Source of the DNA: Perkinsela sp. pyNocScin1
Lineage: Eukaryota; Euglenozoa; Kinetoplastea; Prokinetoplastida; Perkinselidae
Length of the DNA stretch: 64,000 bases
NCBI GenBank assembly: GCA_964019655.1
Contig: CAXHTR010000005.1
Span: forward strand, 372,001-436,000
Direction: 5' to 3'
Part shown: positions 35,211-43,892 of the stretch, one piece after another
Numbering within the stretch: position 1 is the stretch's first letter
How the letters are laid out: each line of letters begins with the position of its first letter
The notes under the pieces: generated by a model
The model's input: the letters and a program-made list of their open reading frames with translations, nothing else
Told to the model about the DNA's origin: nothing
Database searches by the model: none
Position numbers and translations under genes: made by a program

Positions 35211-37133
35211 TCAGAACTCAAGGTATCCCACACTTTCCGAATCTGTGCTAACGACTTCGTCCTCTCTACTGTTCGCAGGACCTGTACACGGATCAAGTGT
35301 ACACTGCGTGAAATCGTTTGCCTCTGAGGCGTCGTAATACAATTGCACGTCCTGAATGAAAAAAGCAAGCTCTTCACGGGGTGTCTTTTCAAGTCTATGA
35401 TAAGGAAAGGTGTATTTTGGCCTCGTATGATCAGAGCTTCCTTTCTTTTCTACAGCTGCAAAGCTCTGCGGTGAAATCTGTGCGAGGTCCCATAATTTAT
35501 GAGGAGTAGCTTGCATGGTTTCATTTCTTCGGACTAATGAGTCGTAGCAGAGACTAATCGTATCTGGCAGGGCCTTGTCTTGACGCATGCGAATCGAATG
35601 AATCAAAATACAGAGGCCATCACCACGTTCGAACCTTTGCTCAACAAGTTTCGTACGGGATGCCAGTATTGATTCATTTATCCCTTGAAAAGGGTTAGAT
35701 ACATGCACATTATTCGAAGAAAGCGCCGAAGAGCAGTTTTCCAAGTGCGTTATGATATAGTCACACACATATATCCCAAAATTTCGATGAGGCAGAATAA
35801 GCCTCGGATTTTCTGAGAGTATCTCCACGCTGGGAAATGCGGTGCGCGTTAGCGAATTAAGCTCGTTCGAATAGTGCGCGTTGCGCGGATTAAAAATGGA
35901 GAGAGCGAAAATTCGACACAGAATACTCAGCCTTTTCTCTACTTGGGGCGTATGTGTACAAGATTTCAGAAGAAACTTTGCACTCTCAGACCTTGTTGAT
36001 GAGCACGAGAGGTTGCACATTCGACCATCAAAGTCGTTCCCCGATTGAGGGTCTCTATGAAAAAATATTGCTGCATCACAAGATGCGAGAACAATTTGTG
36101 AAAGAATTTGTATATTTTTGGAAGCATGGCTTAAAGGTAATCGCGTACTGATGCCGCAAGTACCAAGGTACTTGAGCTCACTGCTTTTGAAATGCTCGAG
36201 AAAGCCATCACCTTTTTTCTTCCTAATATAGCATATCAGGCACCGTGCACATCGTTGACCACATGAGAATAGGGTGGGAAAAGCGAATCTTAGTAATGTC
36301 GACAGTGAAAAAACGTACTTACTAAAGAATGAGGGAGAAAAGTAGAACCTCTCATAATGCTCAGAATACGTTTTTGCTTTCAATCGAATCTCTTTTAAGT
36401 GCTGAGCAAATCTGATAATACTGGTGTGAATATACTGAGCAGGTAATGAGGCACTCTCAGTGTATGCAAAAACGCACGACTGAAAATCCTCTATGCATCT
36501 TTGGAGATGGATAGAATGATGTGTTTCCTCGTCAATGACTTCGAAAGATTTACCTAAGATCCCTTGATTAGGCAGATAATCGTGAAATCTACCGGTCAAG
36601 CTTGCACTCCGGAAGTGCTCACGGAGTGAATATTTTTTTGCCGTTGTTTTGACAATGCATCGCCATAGGCTATCACTATCATGCAAAATCAGATAAAAAC
36701 TGTCCAAGTCATGACGAGCACTCGAAAGGACACTAAAATTTCGCTTGCCGTATAGCCGTGAATAGTAATAACAAACTTTTTTGCGGATAATAGATGCTGG
36801 CATTGTGAGGTGCTGGAATTTTATCTTTTCCTGGATAACGCTGACCAAAACGTGCAGAAGATGCTCATGCTCACCACGCACTTTCCAAATGAGAGCAGCC
36901 GAGATGCACATTAACCTCCACAATTCTTTCTGAATAGGTAGTTCATTCATCCAAAGTGCGTCTACAAGCACACTTTGAGCGTGATCTTGTACATCGGAAA
37001 GACTACCGAGCCATTGGCATCTGTGCAAAATATCTTTGATACAGGTACCCACGCCATCCTCAAATCGTTGCATATGTATGAGCTGCTTTGCCGATTCACT
37101 CTGGTTTTGATTATCTTCTTCAAAAGGCTTCAT
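35211..37133 (-). CDS. Unknown 640-residue protein
   Basis: A long frame with no recognised domain. The N-terminal half is helical and hydrophobic, with a Trp-Arg-Leu-Met-Cys helix and a Lys-Lys-Val-Cys-Tyr-Tyr-Tyr-Ser-Arg-Leu-Tyr stretch (residues about 115-130). Several cysteine pairs lie near residues 310-325 (Cys-Gly-Gln-Arg-Cys-Ala-Arg-Cys). The C-terminus is acidic. The base composition is more A+T-rich than the genes to its right. Length, a clean ATG and lack of competing frames support a real gene. It is the last minus-strand gene before the transposon. Confidence 0.6.
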   Translation of the reverse strand: MKPFEEDNQNQSESAKQLIHMQRFEDGVGTCIKDILHRCQWLGSLSDVQDHAQSVLVDALWMNELPIQKELWRLMCISAALIWKVRGEHEHLLHVLVSVIQEKIKFQHLTMPASIIRKKVCYYYSRLYGKRNFSVLSSARHDLDSFYLILHDSDSLWRCIVKTTAKKYSLREHFRSASLTGRFHDYLPNQGILGKSFEVIDEETHHSIHLQRCIEDFQSCVFAYTESASLPAQYIHTSIIRFAQHLKEIRLKAKTYSEHYERFYFSPSFFSKYVFSLSTLLRFAFPTLFSCGQRCARCLICYIRKKKGDGFLEHFKSSELKYLGTCGISTRLPLSHASKNIQILSQIVLASCDAAIFFHRDPQSGNDFDGRMCNLSCSSTRSESAKFLLKSCTHTPQVEKRLSILCRIFALSIFNPRNAHYSNELNSLTRTAFPSVEILSENPRLILPHRNFGIYVCDYIITHLENCSSALSSNNVHVSNPFQGINESILASRTKLVEQRFERGDGLCILIHSIRMRQDKALPDTISLCYDSLVRRNETMQATPHKLWDLAQISPQSFAAVEKKGSSDHTRPKYTFPYHRLEKTPREELAFFIQDVQLYYDASEANDFTQCTLDPCTGPANSREDEVVSTDSESVGYLEF

Positions 37134-37737
37134 TTCTCATGATACATCATTTAATGCTTAAGAAATGTGTACGAGGGTTGGACTACGAAGACAGTTAAAC
37201 TTGATGAAGGTATCGGGTCTTATCATTGCTCGATAGAAATAGCCACCCGAATTGCTGTCATTATTTGCTGCTTTCTCTTTTTTCAAATCTTACGCGAAGT
37301 AGCAAAAGTATTCAACGCCACAATACACGGGCTTTGAATACATTGAAATAGTTTAATGTGCTAGAAAATTAGATGAATAATCGCACATTTCCACGTTCGA
37401 TGTGTGAATGAGCTAAAGGAGCGCATGTGAAATTCCTGTTGCAGCTCTTGACATCACGAATGTCCGGGATGCACATTGAAAAAAATTCCTTTGGTATGGA
37501 AAGAGGTCTCTTAAAGATATTTTCGAAATGTCGGTAAGTTACTTGGTCAGATGCAAATGAAGGAGAAAAGGGTAGTAATCATAGTGTTAGTCTCGGGCGT
37601 CATAGCCTGCTGTCACAGAAGAGCTAGCGAAAAAGTGGCATTCAAGCCAGCTCTATTGGACTAGCGTGACGAACATATTATTTCCTAATATTCTTTTCCT
37701 TGAAGTAAACCATTAGCGAATAGGAGTACCATGGGCA
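37134..37737. other. Divergent strand-switch interval, left of the transposon
   Basis: About 600 bp without a supported gene or RNA. It is A+T-rich and carries no long repeat that I can see. Minus-strand genes lie to the left, and beyond the transposon plus-strand genes begin at 41272. In kinetoplastids divergent switches are places where polymerase II starts. No obvious promoter motif is visible, which is normal for these start regions. Confidence 0.5.
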
Positions 37738-37765
37738 TGGAGATGCATAAAACTTAGGGCACACC
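37738..37765 (+). repeat. Left terminal inverted repeat of the transposon
   Basis: It is exactly complementary to 40991-41018 over 27 bp from 37739, plus the matching outer base. It contains TAGGGCAC, the reverse of the subterminal GTGCCCTA motif, so the ends themselves may hold a transposase binding site. Confidence 0.85.
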
Positions 37766-37778
37766 TAGCCAGTAAAGC

Positions 37779-37828
37779 GTGCCCTATGTTTTTACGGGTG
37801 TGCCCTAAATTTTTTTTCTGTGCCCTAT
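37779..37828. repeat. Left subterminal GTGCCCTA repeats
   Basis: Three direct copies of GTGCCCTA start at 37779, 37800 and 37820, spaced 20-21 bp (about two helical turns). They are separated by T-rich spacers. Together with the right-hand array they are the likely binding sites of the transposase. The function is inferred. Confidence 0.65.
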
Positions 37829-38096
37829 ATTATTTCTCGACTTTTTTTAAGTTAGCGGCAAGAACGCAACCTTCGACAATGCTGATTCGGCCAGAATCTA
37901 GTGTTCAAGCGGCAACTCTGCGAGAATTAACTGCTAGGCTCCATTTGAATTTAAAAATACTCATGACAAAGAATCGTTAAGCTGATTTTGCGTCCTTTTT
38001 TCAATGAAATTACTTATGCTCTCTGCTGCTAATCATCTGCTATGCTCTGAAATAATCTGTCTGTAATATGCTCTCTGTGTGGCTTGATCGAGCTGG

Positions 38097-40553
38097 CTAC
38101 ACCTCGAAGTCCCAGAACTCCTTCAAGATGTCGTCATGGAAGTCGAGTGGAGCTTTCCCTTTGTGTACTCGCATGCTTCGCTGGTTGATGTGCCAGCAGA
38201 TCTCGTCAAGCTCCCACTGCAATATTGCAGGGGTGAGGGCGTTTCCCCTGACGTCGCATCGCTTTGAAATCCACTCGCGGATCCGCTTGATGCGCTCCTC
38301 GACTTGCGCTTTTTGCGTCGGGGATTTAGGGTCACAGTAGGTGAATGTGCAACCCACTGCCCCTTCGACGACGTCGTAGTAGCGGAACTCGGTGCCTTGG
38401 TCTACAGTCATCGTGAAGACTTTGTAGATTCCGAGGACCCACGCCATCGCTTCCATCATGTCGCGTGAGTCTTTGGATGGAAGGTAGATGGCGCGGATGA
38501 TCCGCGTGACCTTCTCCACGCAAACGAGGATAGCTCCGTGTTGGCCCACAGGAATGAGCGTATCGCCCTCCCAGTGACCTTCCTCGATGCGCGCCCCTGC
38601 GACAGGATCCCTGTACTGGTAAGTACGATCCTCGGGGATCCATGTGCCTTTGACACGGACGATTTGGCGGAGCGGCATTTTTCCTCGCATCGGGAGCCAA
38701 GCCTTAAGTATAGACTTTTGCAGCTCTTCGCGATCGAGGAAGCCAGTGATCGCGCCTGCGGAAGGAAACTTCTTCTTTCCGCGCTCGTCCTTATATTCCT
38801 CCATGCGCCTCGGCGACCACCGGCGGAAGAGGTGGATGAGGACCTCGCACAGCAAGGCCGGTTTGTTCTCCAGGAGAACATTTCGGCCACTACGAGCCCG
38901 GGCATTCCGGGTATCCTCTATCGCCTGCAGAGCACGGAACTCATGCAGAAGCTTGTCAGGATGGTCCCTGACGAAGCGATCGCGGAGCTTTGTGATGTTG
39001 GAGAATTCGCAGTGGAATCCACGGTTTTTCCCTATCTCGTCCGCGATCTTGCGATACGAGTAGTGGTTGCGCCCCAGGTCGTGATTGTCGCGCCACCGAC
39101 GCTCAACGGTCCCGAGGTCTTCCAGGTTAAGGGAGTTTCGCTGCTTCTTCACCCGTGGGCCTGCAAGCTGAGGCTGCGACTCTTCCGCGACCCGCCGCTT
39201 CCGGCTGAGAACCGGCACCAAGACATCTGACCCCTGCGTGATAGGGCGCATGTCATAGTCGGTGTCCCGGAAATAGCGGCCTCTGAAAACGCGAGCTTTT
39301 GGCAGGAACCGAAGCTCCTTGACTACCGCCTTCACCTCGTAGTCTCGCTCTACGGGGCTCAGAGCTGTTGCGATTTCCAGCCTTCGCAACATGGCGCGAC
39401 CGAGGCGGTACAGCTGGAGGTCGTGAAGCCTTCCCGAGGGACTGCGCTCGCTAATTAGCCTATCTGCCGCCTTCCGCAGGAACTCTAGCAGCTTCCGCTG
39501 GTTGATGCGCTCCAGCGTCGCCATTCCCTCGAAGAGACTCGCGATTCCAACTTCCTCCTCCGGTATCACTGAAAGGAGGAAAAGGAAATCGTTCGTCATG
39601 CGAGTTCCCGGCGTCTGCATCGCCCGCTGGTAGGAGACGGGCAGATGGTCCTCACCCGACAACGACCCCCGAAATGAGGGCTGCCCATCTGCAATGCGTT
39701 GGTGCAGATTCGGAAAGGCAGCCCTCGAGGGTTCGTAGTTGAGCCCAGCATGAAACGCGGCTCTTTCGCGATCCGTCCTGTGCTCTAGGAGGATGCGGTT
39801 GAGCGGCGACGAGGTCTGTGAATTAGCATCCACAGGAACGAGCTGGGGCTGTGGCCTCCGCGAGAGCCCCAAACCTTTCGCGAAAGGCTCAACCCACCGA
39901 AGCTCATAAGCTTGCGGGACCGAAGATGTGGGACCGGCGTCGGCGGCTGGCGGCGGAGGAACTTGTGGCCGGTGGTCTTGGGCGGCGTCGATAGCGGGCG
40001 GCGGAGGAGCTTGTGGCCGGTGGTCTGGGGTGGCGTCGGCGGCTGGCGGCGGAGGAACTTGTGGCCGGTAGTCTGAGGCGGCGTCGGCGGCTGGCGGCGG
40101 AGGAACTTGTGGCCGGTGGTCTGGGGTGGCGTCGGCGGCTGGCGGCGGAGGAACTTGTGGCCGGTGGTCTTGGGCGGCGTCGATAGCGGGCGGCGGAGGA
40201 GCTTGTGGCCGGTGGTCTGGGGTGGCGTCGGCGGCTGGCGGCGGAGGAACTTGTGGCCGGTAGTCTGAGGCGGCGTCGGCGGCTGGCGGCGGAGGAGCTT
40301 GTGGCCGGTGGTCTTGGGCGGCGTCGATAGCGGGCAGCGGAACTACTTGGCTCGACGGGACTTGTGGGGAATGTCCCGGAGCGGCGTCGACGACAGGCGG
40401 TGTACAGGGGACAAACACCTGTGACTGCGGTGTCCCCTGGTGCGGGAGCGGCGTCAGCTCGCGCTGAATGTCAGCGCTGTAGACTTGTTCTGGGGTGTAG
40501 AGCTCTACAGTCCCAGGGCGCTTTCGAGTATTGTGTACCCTTTTGGGTGTCAT
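38097..40553 (-). CDS. IS30-type DD(33)E transposase with proline-rich repeat head
   Basis: An 818-residue transposase. The catalytic core (about residues 655-818) has Gly-His-Trp-Glu-Gly-Asp664, Val-Asp718-Gln-Gly-Thr-Glu-Phe and Glu752 after Cys-Asp-Pro-Lys-Ser-Pro, with 33 residues between the second Asp and Glu. These are the IS30-family signatures, and the helix after the Glu ends in the usual Asn-x-Arg segment. Upstream, residues about 475-560 look like a helix-turn-helix domain, and 575-610 match the IS30 'WSP' region. The first 210 residues are a low-complexity, Pro-rich 16-residue repeat, unlike bacterial IS30 proteins (about 380 residues). The frame is intact. It carries out cutting and joining of the element's ends in the nucleus. 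Confidence 0.85.
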   Translation of the reverse strand: MTPKRVHNTRKRPGTVELYTPEQVYSADIQRELTPLPHQGTPQSQVFVPCTPPVVDAAPGHSPQVPSSQVVPLPAIDAAQDHRPQAPPPPAADAASDYRPQVPPPPAADATPDHRPQAPPPPAIDAAQDHRPQVPPPPAADATPDHRPQVPPPPAADAASDYRPQVPPPPAADATPDHRPQAPPPPAIDAAQDHRPQVPPPPAADAGPTSSVPQAYELRWVEPFAKGLGLSRRPQPQLVPVDANSQTSSPLNRILLEHRTDRERAAFHAGLNYEPSRAAFPNLHQRIADGQPSFRGSLSGEDHLPVSYQRAMQTPGTRMTNDFLFLLSVIPEEEVGIASLFEGMATLERINQRKLLEFLRKAADRLISERSPSGRLHDLQLYRLGRAMLRRLEIATALSPVERDYEVKAVVKELRFLPKARVFRGRYFRDTDYDMRPITQGSDVLVPVLSRKRRVAEESQPQLAGPRVKKQRNSLNLEDLGTVERRWRDNHDLGRNHYSYRKIADEIGKNRGFHCEFSNITKLRDRFVRDHPDKLLHEFRALQAIEDTRNARARSGRNVLLENKPALLCEVLIHLFRRWSPRRMEEYKDERGKKKFPSAGAITGFLDREELQKSILKAWLPMRGKMPLRQIVRVKGTWIPEDRTYQYRDPVAGARIEEGHWEGDTLIPVGQHGAILVCVEKVTRIIRAIYLPSKDSRDMMEAMAWVLGIYKVFTMTVDQGTEFRYYDVVEGAVGCTFTYCDPKSPTQKAQVEERIKRIREWISKRCDVRGNALTPAILQWELDEICWHINQRSMRVHKGKAPLDFHDDILKEFWDFEV
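39936..40343 (-). repeat. 48-bp tandem repeats in the transposase gene
   Basis: About eight units of 48 bp encode a 16-residue Pro-rich motif (Pro-Pro-Pro-Pro-Ala-x-Asp-Ala-x-x-Asp-x-Arg-Pro-Gln-x). Units differ at a few positions (Ala-Ser-Asp-Tyr, Thr-Pro-Asp-His, Ala-Gln-Asp-His). The variants recur in the same order, giving a higher-order unit of four (192 bp), partly repeated twice. Confidence 0.8.
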
Positions 40554-40675
40554 TCGTAATTTGTTTTCTCACTAAAATCGTTATTTTAATAAGCAATGAC
40601 TGCTTCTAAAGTATGCTGGTGCTTACACACTTAAGTAAAATAAACGACTACCACTGCATAAAAACTGAATAAAAA

Positions 40676-40780
40676 GTGTTAATACTTAAAGTTAGTAGTA
40701 ATAGTGTGTGTTAGTGTGTATAGTGTAGTGAGTATAGTGTAGTGAGTATATAGTACACTACTACTAAGTAGTACTAAATT
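40676..40780. repeat. A+T-rich low-complexity tract in the transposon
   Basis: Simple TAGTGTG/GTATAG-type repeats (such as TAGTGTAGTGAGTA twice) and TACTA stretches lie between the transposase start and the right end. They could serve as the untranslated leader or promoter region, or as spacer. No coding capacity was seen. Confidence 0.55.
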
Positions 40781-40932
40781 GCTCACGAAATTTACTAATT
40801 TATTACTAAAAAATTACTAGTAAAATTATTACGCCAAGAATATTCCTTCATAACTCCGGAAATTACTAAATAACACTCGGTAAAAACCTTTTTGGGTCTG
40901 GGGGGAAACCTTTTTTTTTTCGAATTTGTGGT

Positions 40933-41002
40933 GTGCCCTAAGTTTTTTCGGTGTGCCCTATATTATTACGGGTGTGCCCTACATTGTTTCGGTGTGCCCT
41001 AA
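40933..41002. repeat. Right subterminal GTGCCCTA repeats
   Basis: Four direct copies of GTGCCCTA start near 40933, 40953, 40974 and 40994; the last one lies inside the terminal repeat. Spacing is again 20-21 bp. They have the same orientation as the three left-hand copies, so the arrays are direct, not inverted, copies, unlike the ends themselves. Confidence 0.65.
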
Positions 41003-41018
41003 GTTTTATGCATCTCCA
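40991..41018 (-). repeat. Right terminal inverted repeat of the transposon
   Basis: Exact reverse complement of the left end over 27 bp (40991-41017), plus one matching outer base. Host sequence resumes with AGGGAATATAGGG. Confidence 0.85.
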
Positions 41019-41271
41019 AGGGAATATAGGGTAAAGGTAAGGTTAGGATATTACCTGAGCAAGATTAACTCAATCAGGAAAGAAAAGTGCAACAAAATAT
41101 ACTCCGATCAAATAAACCAACTTCACGATCAGGGCATAATATGATTTGTTTCCTCTTCGGTGTTCCTACGGAAAGTGGGGTCATTAGTACTTCTTCTCTT
41201 CCTTCCCCAGACTCTGGGATTGCTACTTCCCAGACAAAATGATCCTCGTTTGATTTATACTTTATTGAGTC

Positions 41272-42918
41272 ATGTTACACTTTCTAGCAGTGGTTGCATG
41301 TGGCCCCGCACTCGTTTCCTGTCGAACGAGAAAGAGTATAGCCGCGCATTATGCATCTCTTTTCAAATCTAGCATACTATCTTTGGAACTGCTTGATGAT
41401 GATACTGATGGAAAATGTATTGACGGATCTCCAGCAGGATACTATCTTCGTATAGCTGTTTCAGAAAAGAATCAAACAGCAACTGCGATTAAAGAACAGC
41501 CCTACAAAGACGGTTTGAGCGACAATTGGATATTGTACTTAGAAGGAGGATGCTGGTGCTACAATGATATAGATTGTTATCTTCGAAGCTTTGAGGACCT
41601 TGGAAGTAGCAAGAAGTACGAAAAGTTTCTTCCAGACAAATTTGGTGGTCTCCTTGCGAAGTCAGGTGATAGTAATTTCCCTTTCTCCACATATAACTTG
41701 GTGTATGTGAAGTATTGTGATGGAAACACGTTTGCAGGGAATCGTGATGAGCCTGTAGTCGTTAATGGTAAGCCTCTCTATTTTCGTGGAAAGAAAATCA
41801 AGGAGCGCGTCCTTGAAAGTTTGGTAAAACGTACACACTTTTACGATGCGCAGAACATCATCGTCACAGGATGCTCAGCAGGGGGATTAAGCTCTCTCAT
41901 ACAGGCTGACAGTATATCTGAATGGGCTGCAAAGAATCTTCGAAACGGCTCTCAGGTTGATGTGGCATCGGTGCCAATTAGTGGATATTTTGTTGATGTT
42001 CCAAATGTGGAAAATAAGCATGTATTCCGGAATCAAATGATCGAGTCATATGTTCTTACGAACGCTACATCTGGTCTGAACGAGATGTGCGTTCGTGAAA
42101 GAAAGGAAATGCCAGCATCGGGAATGAGCAATTTTCCATTTTACAGCAAAATTTTCAAAGATATGCCGGATAGTGAGCGGACTCAGTTGATTTCGGATAG
42201 TTCATGGCGCTGTAATTTTGCGGAATATAGCTTTCCGCACCAAAAAACACGGACGTTTATTCTCAATAGCTCGATAGATAGCTATCAGAGAGATTGCATT
42301 CTCAGTGCAATGCCCGTCAGTGAAGATCGCCACGAGCGTATTTTGCGTCTGACAAAACGGAAAGACGTAAGTTTACAGAAAACCTGTGACAACATCAACA
42401 CCTACTTGAATGCTAATGGTAATTGCAGTGCAGTGGAAGGCTTCAAACATTGCGGGATAGACCTTACAGACTGTCCCATGTCAAAATTCAAGCCACTTGT
42501 TGAATTTCAAAAAACCTTTCTGAATAGAACCTTGCAAGCAATGAATCTTTCCCCATCTAGCGTAAATGTTGATGGGAGCATAGAGCTTCGTAAAGATCTA
42601 CCGAGGGCAGAAAGACACTCGCATCATGGAGCATTCCTTACGTCTTGCATCACACATTGTGAAGGGAAACGCGACAGTAGCTGGGATACAATCAAAATAC
42701 AAGGCACAAGCATACGACACGCAGTGCTTGAATGGTACTTTCATACGTCTAGGAACCCGCGCAGCTTGGACCAATTTTATGATCTCCAAGATAATCAAAT
42801 CATATTGAAGGATAAAGCCAGGACGAAGGTTCCCTCACGTCGATCTGACCGTGTGTACGTTGACTGCATGCTGGACGAAGAGAATTATGATGAATGCAAC
42901 GCATCATGCATTCAATAA
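41272..42918 (+). CDS. Secreted Notum/pectinacetylesterase-family carboxylesterase
   Basis: A 548-residue alpha/beta hydrolase of the PAE/Notum family. Seen are Asp-Gly-Ser-Pro-Ala-Gly-Tyr-Tyr-Leu-Arg, Tyr-Leu-Glu-Gly-Gly-Cys-Trp-Cys (oxyanion strand), Tyr-Cys-Asp-Gly-Asn-x-Phe-Ala-Gly-Asn and the nucleophile Ser202 in Gly-Cys-Ser-Ala-Gly-Gly. Asp336 in Ser-Ile-Asp-Ser and a His near 451-452 can complete the triad. A hydrophobic leader (residues 1-17 ending Val-Ser-Cys) suits secretion, and many cysteines and Asn-x-Ser/Thr sites fit an extracellular enzyme. Plant members remove acetyl groups from pectin; animal Notum removes a lipid from Wnt. The substrate here is unknown. It is the first gene of the plus-strand block after the transposon. 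Confidence 0.8.
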   Translation: MLHFLAVVACGPALVSCRTRKSIAAHYASLFKSSILSLELLDDDTDGKCIDGSPAGYYLRIAVSEKNQTATAIKEQPYKDGLSDNWILYLEGGCWCYNDIDCYLRSFEDLGSSKKYEKFLPDKFGGLLAKSGDSNFPFSTYNLVYVKYCDGNTFAGNRDEPVVVNGKPLYFRGKKIKERVLESLVKRTHFYDAQNIIVTGCSAGGLSSLIQADSISEWAAKNLRNGSQVDVASVPISGYFVDVPNVENKHVFRNQMIESYVLTNATSGLNEMCVRERKEMPASGMSNFPFYSKIFKDMPDSERTQLISDSSWRCNFAEYSFPHQKTRTFILNSSIDSYQRDCILSAMPVSEDRHERILRLTKRKDVSLQKTCDNINTYLNANGNCSAVEGFKHCGIDLTDCPMSKFKPLVEFQKTFLNRTLQAMNLSPSSVNVDGSIELRKDLPRAERHSHHGAFLTSCITHCEGKRDSSWDTIKIQGTSIRHAVLEWYFHTSRNPRSLDQFYDLQDNQIILKDKARTKVPSRRSDRVYVDCMLDEENYDECNASCIQ

Positions 42919-42983
42919 TTTTGTAGCGAATTCGTGTCGTCGATAGTGGTGCTTATGTAATACAATTATAATTTTTTGCAATT

Positions 42984-43769
42984 ATGAATGTATCAATGGT
43001 GAGTAGATTATTTGCCGAGTTGTTCACTGCATCCGAATACTTGGGTAAAGTCGATGTCACATCGCTCTCGCAGCAAACCATGATGGAGCTTGTAATGGAG
43101 AACTGCCAGGAAGCGAATCTCTTTCAAGACAAAGAAGGCTACTTTCTGGACGTCGAGATATGGAGCGGTATATCGCACAATGATGCATTTGAAATCACAG
43201 CGATCCGCTGGACGAACATCTTTAAAGCCCCTGGGCATATACACCTCGAGTACTTGCCGCCAACAGTAGAGGATTTTTACGCTGACTTCAACGACATTGC
43301 GGGTTCGCTCGATTGCTTGCGACTACCGTCAGCCATCAAGCTCTTCTCCGTCCCAAACAATTGTCTCGAGGGAAGCATAGACTTGACTGCCCTTCCAGAA
43401 GCGCTGAACACCCTCGATTTAGGCGACAATCTTTTCACAGGAAGTGTTGATCTGACCCAACTCAACGCTAGCCTCGTATCGCTCGATCTACAGCTCAACA
43501 AACTTGAGGGCACAGTGGACCTTTCATCGCTGCCGGGTGCGCTTGAGCATTTATCACTACGCGGAAATCAATTTTCAGGCTCTTTGGACTTTTCACTGCT
43601 ACCTGCATCATTTCGCATCGGGAAATTCGAAAACAATGTATTCATAGGGGACAGTATCGTTCATCCACAGTCTTCCAACCTGATGCTCATCAACCTCACG
43701 GGGAACCAGGTGGGCAAAATCATTAATCAAGACGGGAGTGAAGAGCCTATCAACCGCATATGGCTGTGA
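42984..43769 (+). CDS. Leucine-rich-repeat protein, family copy 4
   Basis: A 261-residue paralogue, very regular. The cap (about residues 1-85) includes Phe-x-Asp-x-Glu-Gly-Tyr-Phe-Leu-Asp-Val and Ile-Arg-Trp. From residue 90 the 23-residue unit is easily read, for example Leu-Pro-Glu-Ala-Leu-Asn-Thr-Leu-Asp-Leu-Gly-Asp-Asn with Gly-Ser-Val-Asp-Leu-Thr. About six repeats are present. The protein ends in a polar tail with Asn-Gly-Arg-like residues. There is no clear signal peptide or anchor. It follows the esterase with a 65 bp gap. Confidence 0.75.
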   Translation: MNVSMVSRLFAELFTASEYLGKVDVTSLSQQTMMELVMENCQEANLFQDKEGYFLDVEIWSGISHNDAFEITAIRWTNIFKAPGHIHLEYLPPTVEDFYADFNDIAGSLDCLRLPSAIKLFSVPNNCLEGSIDLTALPEALNTLDLGDNLFTGSVDLTQLNASLVSLDLQLNKLEGTVDLSSLPGALEHLSLRGNQFSGSLDFSLLPASFRIGKFENNVFIGDSIVHPQSSNLMLINLTGNQVGKIINQDGSEEPINRIWL

Positions 43770-43892
43770 AGCATGCTGTATGCCACGAAACTATTTTACA
43801 TTGTATACTTGAGAAGTAAAACATAGAAAGTTTTTTTCTGCTAGGAAAATCCATTTTTCGACATATTCTTTTCACTCAGAAAGTTTTACGCA

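Larger units (their letters stand above)
37738..41018. mobile_element. Complete DNA transposon with inverted ends and IS30-type transposase
   Basis: The two ends are perfect inverted repeats of 27 bp (28 with one matching outer base): 37738-37765 and 40991-41018. They start GGAGATGCATAAAACTTAGG on the left. Between them lie one transposase gene (minus strand) and subterminal copies of a GTGCCCTA motif on both sides. Total length is about 3.28 kb. No target-site duplication is clear (left flank ...GGGCA, right flank AGGGA...), so it may be lost, very short or altered. Transposase codon use is much more G+C-rich than flanking host sequence. The element sits in a divergent strand-switch region. 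The intact frame and perfect ends suggest recent activity. IS30-type elements belong to bacteria; this looks like a eukaryotic relative. Confidence 0.8.

Noticed and set aside
37134-37737. Possible tRNA or small RNA cluster at the divergent switch
   Set aside because: No cloverleaf-like A and B boxes could be found by eye.
38538-39230. 230-residue plus-strand frame within the transposon
   Set aside because: It is antisense to the DDE transposase core and its G+C-rich codons; no known motif.
40554-40990. Possible second gene within the transposon
   Set aside because: Only simple repeats and A/T tracts are present; frames are short and lack sense.
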